A stretch of DNA of 50,216 bases from Gnetum montanum (lineage: Eukaryota; Streptophyta; Gnetopsida; Gnetales; Gnetaceae). Positions 43,631 to 50,216 of this stretch are shown here, in pieces. The stretch spans positions 220,074 to 270,289 of the forward strand of contig MNCI01001324.1 of NCBI GenBank assembly GCA_015680685.1, read 5' to 3'. Numbering within the stretch: position 1 is the first letter of the stretch; every line of letters begins with the position of its first letter. A program made the translations under genes and the position numbers. A model generated the notes under the pieces. It was given only the letters and a program-made list of their open reading frames with translations, was not told the DNA's origin and ran no database searches.

Positions 43631-44060
43631 ATTGATCTAGACCCTTTTACATCATGATGGATACATCTAATTATGCCTTGAGGGCTATGCTTACACAATT
43701 GGATGATAAAAAAAATTCTTACTACATCATTATGCAAGTAGAAGTATTGTGGAGGCATAATTGAACTACACCACCATGAAGAAGAAGCTCATGGAAGTAG
43801 TGTATGCCTTAGAAACATTTAGGCATTACATGCTTGAATATCAAATCTTTATGCACACAAACTATAGTTCCATCATGTTTCTCATGGATAAACTAGTGGT
43901 GAGCCCCTATGTCATACAGTGACTAGTTATTCTACAAGAGTTCAATCTCACAATGATGGATAGAAAGGAAACTCAAAAAATGGTCTCTAATCACTTATGT
44001 TAGTTGCAATGGAATAGCAAAGAGGACAAGGAATCTTTATCTAATCAATTTTCAAATAAA
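43631..44060 (+). pseudogene. pol (RH): RNase H of E3
   Basis: MMDTSNYALRAMLTQLDDKK near 43653-43710 replaces the usual Asp-Ala pair, so the first acidic residue lies in MMD. FRHYMLEYQIFMHT follows near 43820-43860 with shifts between. The remainder is recognisable only by alignment with E2 29270-29690. Confidence 0.7.
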
Positions 44061-45380
44061 CTCCTCTTTGTAAATGCTATTGAAGTTTACAATCCCAAAG
44101 ATCCTAATTGGTATGAAGAGTTCCTCTCTTATCTACTCACTCAGGAGACTCCTTAGGAATGGGACAACAGGAAGAAACAATAGTTTCTTCACCAAGCTAA
44201 GCATTACATGGAGATCAAGGGTAACCTTTGCAAGGTTTGCACTGATAAATTGGTATGATGATGTGTGCCCAATGATAATTAACTACGGATCCCCTAGGAT
44301 TCTCATGAAGGTCCTTGCAGGGACCATTATGCAAGAAGAAGGATAACCATGAAAATCATCATGGTAGGATATTACTGGCCAATAATATTCAAGGAGGTCC
44401 ATTAATTTTCTTGTTTGTGCAAGAGATGCTAGAGAGACAAAAGAATGATCATATGAATGGAAGGACATACATCATCGTAGTAGTTGACTATTGCACCAAA
44501 TGGGTTGAAGCTATAGCTCTCATCGATTGTTCTTTTTCTACTACAACATGGTTCATCCAAAAAAGTATAATAAATAGGTTTGGCATGCCAAAGGCACTTA
44601 TTTCTAATACTGGAACTCACTTCACGAATGCTACTTTTCAAAAAGTAATGAAATGCTTAGGGATGGAACATAAATTAACAACTCCTATTACCTTCAAGTT
44701 AACAATCAAGCTGAAGTTACTAATAGGGAAATAACTAGGATACTAACACATGCCATTAGTAATTATAGAAAGGACTAGAGAATGAAACTTAATGATGCTT
44801 TATGGGTTTACTGATCAACTTTGAAACTTCCTATAGGCTATTCTTCCTATGAGTTGATGATGTATGAAAAACTACCAACACTTCCAATTCAGGCTAAGCT
44901 CCGTACACTATCCATAGCCTATGAGCTTAACTTTAATATAAATCTAGCACAAAAGAAATTCTTAATGACACTAAACATGCTAGATGAAAATCGACAAGTA
45001 GCCCTACTAATGAATGAAGTTCACAAGGCACATGCCAAACAATGTCACGATGCAAAAATAAGCAAGGTTAAATTCCAACCAAGTGATAAGGTTCTTTACT
45101 AGAACCCCATGCATGTACCATAACATACAAAGTTTTAGATGCTATGGGAAGGACCTTACATCATACATACCACTTTTCCTTTCAATGCCATGATAATTTA
45201 TCACCCTTCAAGCCCAGAAAAATGGCTATTAGTCAACACTCAACAATTGAAACATTTCCTAGAACATAGAATAACTAGTAACATGAACACCTTAATAAAT
45301 GGACAAGCATGTTCTATTTTTCAGATCTCCCCCTTTCAACTCAATCATGTGGGATATGACCACTCATGTTAACATTCTAT
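44061..45380 (+). pseudogene. pol (INT): Integrase of E3
   Basis: The zinc region aligns at 44300-44420 but is frame-broken. The core frame at 44315-44734 gives NGRTYIIVVVDYCTKWVEAI and NRFGMPKALISNTGTHFTNATF, where the second catalytic Asp is Asn. The Glu block is shifted to another frame (about 44700-44740). The C-terminal domain continues as GYSSYELMMYEKLPTLPIQA, ENRQVALLMNEVHKAHAKQC and LWEGPYIIHTTFPFNAMIIY (44821-45215). It is inactive. Confidence 0.82.
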
Positions 45381-46028
45381 GTAGGCTACCCAATTTTTCA
45401 ACTTTTTGTTTGACACCATTCTTCATATGTTTTTCATTTTCTTAAATATTTTACTTTTTTTTATATATCTCTTACTTTTTTCTTTTAATTTTTCTTTTGT
45501 GTTCTTTTATTTTGTTTTGTTGGTATGAAATCTTGGATTTTTCCATGGCTGCTACTATTGGAAATTCATCAATGAAAAATTTAATGTTATGATTGATTGT
45601 TAAATGACTACATTTCATCTTGGGATTATGTCTACAATTAATAGATTGTTGATTTTTTGATGATATTAGGTAGTGAGTCCACAACATCCATCCATTCCAT
45701 CAAACACTCTAAGGCCTGTATCATGGAAACATGAGATCCTTCCACAATTAAAACTTAAAGTAAGTAATGACCTTGCTACTTAACAGACTCAAAACAAACC
45801 AAGTGGGAATGGACAAAGGTCTGACTTCAAGGGGATTTGTCATCTTTTATTTTTAACTTCTTTCTAGAGTTTTATGATTTTCTCCATTGATCTCTCACCA
45901 CTCCTACTATCGATCATAATAGGAAGCATGTCTTTGCATGGTATGGTTCCCATTCAAAACAAACAAATAAACATGGGAATTCAAAGCACATCCCTTAGAT
46001 AAAATAATGGACTACAAGAATTGATTAT
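45381..46028 (+). other. E3 3' UTR, incomplete
   Basis: T-rich, then 'ttcaaggggatttgtcatc' and 'gtctttgcatggtatgg', matching C and E2. It ends at the N at 46029. By comparison with C (18780 to about 19570), some 0.75 kb of UTR is missing at this N. Confidence 0.7.
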
Positions 46029-46029
46029 N
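46029..46029. other. Assembly gap (single N), left edge of the inverted block
   Basis: It joins E3 UTR to sequence in the opposite orientation. Confidence 0.85.
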
Positions 46030-47207
46030 GAGAACATTGTTATCTTACTTGGCCTCATAGTGGGATTTAGGTGATAGGCCATAATTTTGAAATAGGCATG
46101 TTCCACCTTCGTGAGGGCACCATACTCCTTATGGTCCACTCTATAGCAACTTTGGATCCACTCCTTTTTGGCTTCAAGGTTTACTTAAATAGAGATCTAC
46201 ACCAACTTTACCCCAATGTTGGGTAAACCGAGGACCTTCATGATGGCCTCAACCAAGTAAAAGATGGTGATGTCTTTGATTTTTATGGATGCGTCTCCTT
46301 GTCAATTGTTCTAGAATAGGTATGTCTCCCCCATAGACCATTCTCCGTTGATGAAGAGAATGGTCCACATGGGAAACCATTATAATTGGATTTGGATGCC
46401 TTCAAATGCCAACTCCAAGAAGGATTCAAAGTTATATTATTGAAAAATAGAACTTTGAACTTCCTTGGTTTTAATCTACTCCAGGTAGGCCTTCATGAGG
46501 GTAACTTCAAGGTTAGGCCTTGGCCTAGGGGATTTGTCCTACATGGACTCACTTGTTTCTACCGTGGAAATTTATCAGATACATTCTAGCTTAGGCTCCT
46601 CCCAAAGAGGTCCTGTCACATGGATTACTTTGGCCACTTGCTCTTGGAGCTATTGTGGTTGTTGCTGTTGGCCCCTTCCTCCTCTTGGACACTTTTCCAT
46701 AGGTTGGGAAGGCTCTTTCACTTGGGATCCTCTCTTTGTGCCATCTATGATCACAAACATAACCTAGGATTAGCTATTTATTTCATAACTGTTAGATTGT
46801 TCAATATCTTTCCTTACTAGATTTGGTTACACTTAATCTTATTTGTGATCTTAGCAAGTTATATTATTATAGTATTATTTTAATTATTGGCTACTAGAGT
46901 TTATTTGTTAAGTTTAACCCAATTAGGATGAGTAATTTAGTATTATTTTAATGGGTAAATCTTGGAGAGTTAGAAATTTTCAAAAAAATTTCTAGAAAAA
47001 GCCAAAGGTTTATGGCCCCCATGATAAAAAGCATATCTTTAGTAGCTCAAGGATTAAAAAATGAGGAGGATTGGATTAACGGTTTGAGTTATAGTGCTTG
47101 GAAGGTTCCATGGTTATATATAGATATTTCCACTATGTTGATGAGGCTGCATCGACGAATCCTATTGTGTCAACAGGACTACATTGACATAGCTGTTTTA
47201 CATATTA
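46030..47207 (-). other. Misoriented block: E3 UTR, acceptor-like site and aORF start on the minus strand
   Basis: Read on the minus strand from 47207 down, it gives UTR matching C about 19575-20113, then 'gtgatcatag' abutting ATG (about 46752-46750; MAQREDPK against C's MAPKGKHM), then aORF sequence to 46030. Bases 46030-46578 are the reverse complement of 47209-47757 over 549 positions, with equal length and no difference found by eye. The block is bounded by Ns. Turned round, it fits the expected element order and overlaps the next contig. The plus ORF 46386-46589 and minus ORF 47198-47401 encode the same peptide and are antisense shadows. Confidence 0.85.
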
Positions 47208-47208
47208 N
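47208..47208. other. Assembly gap (single N), right edge of the inverted block
   Basis: The sequence right of it repeats the far end of the block in reverse complement. Confidence 0.85.
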
Positions 47209-48009
47209 CTGATAAATTTCCACGGTAGAAACAAGTGAGTCCATGTAGGACAAATCCCCTAGGCCAAGGCCTAACCTTGAAGTTACCCTCATGAAGGCCT
47301 ACCTGGAGTAGATTAAAACCAAGGAAGTTCAAAGTTCTATTTTTCAATAATATAACTTTGAATCCTTCTTGGAGTTGGCATTTGAAGGCATCCAAATCCA
47401 ATTATAATGGTTTCCCATGTGGACCATTCTCTTCATCAACGGAGAATGGTCTATGGGGGAGACATACCTATTCTAGAACAATTGACAAGGAGACGCATCC
47501 ATAAAAATCAAAGACATCACCATCTTTTACTTGGTTGAGGCCATCATGAAGGTCCTCGGTTTACCCAACATTGGGGTAAAGTTGGTGTAGATCTCTATTT
47601 AAGTAAACCTTGAAGCCAAAAAGGAGTGGATCCAAAGTTGCTATAGAGTGGACCATAAGGAGTATGGTGCCCTCACGAAGGTGGAACATGCCTATTTCAA
47701 AATTATGGCCTATCACTTGAATCCCACTATGAGGCCAAGTAAGATAACAATGTTCTCTATCCATGCATGCATCACTCTAAGTGAAAAATTTCCTATCAAC
47801 CTTCCCCAACTCATGTATCTAAAGATAAAGTGCTTCAAGGAGAATGAGAAGGGAAGAAAAACACTTCCCTTTCCATACCTCATCTAAAAACTATGCAAAA
47901 GGGCAGGTATAGCATGCTACACCAAGGATGTGATTCATCATGCTTCTATCGCATCATGGTAGGAGATAATGAAGGACAAGGTAGTAGCCAAGCTACAAGA
48001 ATAGGAGAG
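47209..48009 (+). pseudogene. aORF of E3, conserved-domain part, decayed and truncated
   Basis: The plus-strand reading aligns with C's aORF 20340-21075: VTLMKAYLE, SFLELAFEGIQ, KIKDITIFYLVEAIMKVLGLPNIG, then from 47648 DHKEYGALTKVEHAYFKIMA, NPTMRPSKITMFSIHACITL, EKFPINLPQLMYLKIK and KTLPFPYLI (to 47887). LCKRAGIACY and a final KDKVVAKLQE follow. The coiled-coil half is missing because a deletion joins this point to the last 96 bp of the 3' LTR. The upstream start lies in the misoriented block. Stops are mainly TAG. Confidence 0.75.
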
Positions 48010-48105
48010 GCAAACTTAGGAACTAAGTCCATGAAATTTGATTGGATGACTAGTGAACACTTGTGATTCATATAGTTGGGCATAGGGGATACATGCTGCT
48101 CATTA
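48010..48105 (+). repeat. 3' LTR remnant of E3 (96 bp)
   Basis: 'gcaaacttaggaactaagtc' to 'ctgctcattaa' matches the last part of the 5' LTR (38888-38982). It ends CTCATTA. The rest of the LTR and the end of the aORF are deleted. The join falls in GCAAACTTA, present in the 5' LTR. Confidence 0.8.
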
Positions 48106-48770
48106 ATTACTCCTCACTTCTTCAACCAATGTTGAAATTTTTGCTTCTTTTATTAATGCAAAATTTTTTGTTGAATCTCCAAATGTAGATTTACAAGCTA
48201 ATAAGAAAATAATTGTGATGCTCCTTCTAGTAATATTAATTTAACTATGAAACTTAATTCTAGTCTTCCTAATGATGTATATGAATCATTGGTTACTAAT
48301 TTTCATCACAATGTGTTCATTCAAAATTTAGGTTACATGCCTCATAATCAAAGTATCATTTTGTGGTTAAATGATGTGATGAAAAAACATGATATCCAAG
48401 TACTTCATTCTAGGTATTATTCTTGGATTTTTTTTCTTTTTGCTTATTGAGTTAGGCAATGCTTTAATGGTGCAATGCCTTAGAAATAGGATTTTTTATA
48501 TAGAAGCATGTAATGTTAATCATTTGTAAGTGGGGTCCAAATTTTGATTTTCAATCTAAAGAATATGTTAAAGTTCCATGTCTTTTTGAGTTATACAAAA
48601 TGAAATTGAAGCTTTATTACATCTAAAGAGCCATAGGATCTATTAGACAGATATTACATTTTTATGAAAATAAAGATAGACTCTACAAATTGACCAAGCA
48701 CCAATGGGAGCATAAAAATATCATAAAAGTTTTTTGGTGTAACATTATAACACTATTTTAATGGGTAGTC
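48106..48770 (+). other. Unassigned AT-rich region with one short ORF
   Basis: A 67-codon ORF at 48247-48450 (MKLNSSLPNDVYESLVTNFH...) may extend upstream in another frame (FVESPNVDLQANKK). I recognise no domain; it may be the remains of an unknown element. No regulatory signal seen. Confidence 0.35.
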
Positions 48771-48774
48771 ATAG

Positions 48775-49660
48775 CATAAAAAAGGAATACATGTAACTCA
48801 TCTCCAAGGATTCCTGACCTACATAACCTACAAATGCACTCTTCTTAGGGGAGCCAAATCCATCTTCCACTTCACTTATAGGATAATGAGAACTTAAGTG
48901 AAGCTTATTGATAACATTTTGATACTTGATTGGAATAGTAGTTGAGAGATAGTAAGCTTCTACATTTAGTTTGTTAGATCTAATTTAATGCAAATAAAAT
49001 TATCTCTTGCCTTCTACATTAGACCGTATCTATGTTAAAAACTTTTGCTTATCTAGTTGGTTACTATGCTTAGGATTTTACTATATGTCCTCCCAAGATA
49101 TATTCCATTTTCTAAACCATTGCATCTCCTAAAAATGTCATTCATGGTCTCACAATTCCTTAAGAACTACTTTAGAGTCTTACCTTGAGATATGCAAGCT
49201 ATGACTGTGTAATAAATTAACATAAGGCTCCTGCTTCCAAAGGTACTAAATCACATTCACATAATAACATTAAGCAAGGTGTTTGCATCTTCACCTTTAA
49301 CTCATTAAGAAGAAAAGTTTTTTACACTCTTCTAATATCTTTCCAAAGTTTAGTACTTAGTTCAAATCCCCAAATAACACATCCATACAAAACAGTAGGA
49401 TAGATGATAGTCTAAAAATTTGGTTTATGACCTTCCAAGCCTAGAGTTTTAAATCCTTGCACTTGTTTTTGAAAGCATACAGAGCCTTGAAACCTCCTAC
49501 TAGTTTTTCTTTAATGCACGTCCCCATATGTAATTGTTCATATAATGAGACCTAAATATTTAAAAGAATATGCTATTTGCACAGTGTTTATGTAATTTTT
49601 ATATAATCTTCCATTGATTTTTCAAAAAATTAAGCAGAAAATTATTAGTCTTCTTAGTTC
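48775..49660 (-). pseudogene. LINE (plant L1-like) 3' end, reverse transcriptase C-terminal region
   Basis: Minus-strand reading from about 49640: SFKYLGL, then GGFKALYAFKNKCKDLKL (about 49500-49440), then PTVLYGCVIWGFELSTKLWKDI across shifts (about 49410-49340), LKVKMQTPCLMLLCECDLVPLEAGAL (about 49300-49225) and, nearer the end, RLCRSGILGDELHVFLFYA (about 48840-48785). This order matches the segment after the RT palm in plant L1 ORF2, including a C-terminal Arg-Cys...Asp-Glu-x-His block. The catalytic part and ORF1 are absent, and many stops and shifts occur. No poly(A) tail is obvious at the 48775 side. Confidence 0.65.
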
Positions 49661-49970
49661 CATTAAGCATATAGAATCTATTTTTATAACTTCTGGTTTT
49701 TGTAGATATTTTTTGTGAAAATCAATATTCTCAATCATAAAAAGAAATTGGTATTATAGGTAAGAGGAAAGACTTATATTTAGCTAGTTTCATATTATAA
49801 TCTCCCTAGCTATTATAACTTTTGTCATCATGAAGGACATTTATTTAATGTTTGTTCTTTTATGCTAAAGAAAATAGATTTTAAAGAAAATAAAAAGTGT
49901 GTTGACGTTGAAGATAGAAAAAAAATATGAATTTGAAGATATGAAAAATCAAGCTAATGTCAATGATAAG
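49661..49970. other. Unassigned AT-rich DNA
   Basis: Possibly the upstream continuation of the LINE fragment on the minus strand, but no residues are convincing. It ends at the LTR start at 49971. Confidence 0.35.
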
Positions 49971-50216
49971 TGATGAGACGCGACCTGCATGTGCCGCGAT
50001 ATCGCAGCCGCCGCGATATCGCGTCTTTCCCTGCGATATTGTGTACGCGATATCGTGGTCTGCCGCCATATATATAAATAAGAGGCGGCACTCCCTTCAT
50101 TTCAAAATCCTAGCTAGAAGTAGCGAAGTTCTGGCAGATTGATCACTCCAGAGTTAGAATTTTTCCCCATCTGCCCGCAGTAGGAGTCCTAGAGTGAACG
50201 GCTCTTTATTCGAGCA
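49971..50216 (+). repeat. LTR F, start of a further family-A LTR, cut by window end
   Basis: It starts TGATGAG. U3 has four palindromes (49996-50005, 50013-50022, 50033-50042, 50047-50056), the first two perfect GCGATATCGC. TATATAAATA is near 50071-50080. The leader 'gaggcggcactcccttcatt' closely matches LTR A (4768-4790 region). It is CpG-rich, so probably a young insertion. Whether it is a 5' LTR or a solo LTR cannot be told here. Confidence 0.88.

Larger units (their letters stand above)
38126..48105 (+). mobile_element. Element E3: Athila-like retrotransposon, truncated 3' LTR, misassembled near its 3' end
   Basis: A 5' LTR, primer site, gag, protease, RT, RNase H, integrase and UTR are followed by a wrongly oriented block, the aORF and a 96-bp 3' LTR remnant. 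Flanks ATTGT (38121-38125) and ATTAC (48106-48110) agree at three of five bases, weak evidence for a duplication. Coding parts are more decayed than in E2, with frameshifts in most domains. Confidence 0.82.

Noticed and set aside
46386-46589. 67-codon ORF (MDLDAFKCQLQEG...) that appears twice, at 46386-46589 (+) and 47198-47401 (-)
   Set aside because: Both copies lie in the inverted 549-bp overlap and read antisense to the aORF. The apparent conservation comes from the duplicated assembly segment.
38121-48110. Target-site duplication of E3 (ATTGT/ATTAC)
   Set aside because: Only three of five bases match. It is compatible with two transitions but too weak to call.

Overview
This window is intergenic DNA from a large, repeat-rich seed-plant nuclear genome. 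I see no host gene, tRNA, rRNA or CRISPR array. Almost everything is LTR retrotransposon sequence, nested several layers deep, plus a LINE fragment. The plant assignment rests on Athila-like Ty3/gypsy gag-pol proteins, a decayed tRNA-Asp-type primer-binding site, a Tat/Ogre-like gag and plant-L1-like LINE residues. The species cannot be read from the sequence.

The main family ('family A', all copies on +) has LTRs of about 0.81-0.96 kb bounded by TGATGAG...CTCATCA, with TATA boxes and AATAAA signals. Its internal order is gag, protease, RT, RNase H, integrase, a long 3' untranslated region, then in some copies an extra ORF (aORF), then the 3' LTR. Five copies are visible. E1 (1-5605, left end off-window) is a gag-pro copy that lost RT/RNase H/integrase. 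B (5606-8157) is a 3' UTR plus LTR. C (8158-8322, 18342-23875, 33956-34201) holds the longest aORF and is split by two later insertions. E2 (23876-33950) is full length. E3 (38126-48105) has gag-pol, but its 3' LTR is truncated. A sixth LTR begins at 49971 and runs off the window.

Nested in C's 3' UTR is a 10-kb element of another lineage on the minus strand (8323-18341). It has a perfect TTTCT target-site duplication, a Tat/Ogre-like gag-protease and no detectable pol. Inside that sits a CpG-rich solo LTR (15065-16484) with a perfect ATGGT duplication. E2 is inserted in C's 3' LTR (ATCTT/ATCTC). The simplest order of events is C, then B inside C's UTR, then E1 inside B's UTR; the minus-strand element and E2 hit C independently.

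Between 34202 and 38125 lie a decayed gag fragment, a probable Ty1/copia LTR end with its initiator-Met primer site, and unassigned AT-rich DNA. Between 48106 and 49970 lie an unassigned stretch and a minus-strand L1-like LINE 3' end.

Three single-N positions (18040, 46029, 47208) mark assembly joins. The block 46030-47207 appears to be placed backwards: its first 549 bases are the reverse complement of 47209-47757 with no difference I could find, and turning it round restores the expected UTR-aORF order. Anyone using E3 should correct this first.

The most biologically interesting items are the aORF with a splice-acceptor-like CAG placed directly on its ATG, the subfamily-specific CpG palindrome arrays in the LTR U3 regions, and the gag-pro-only copy that keeps the best reading frame while lacking pol.
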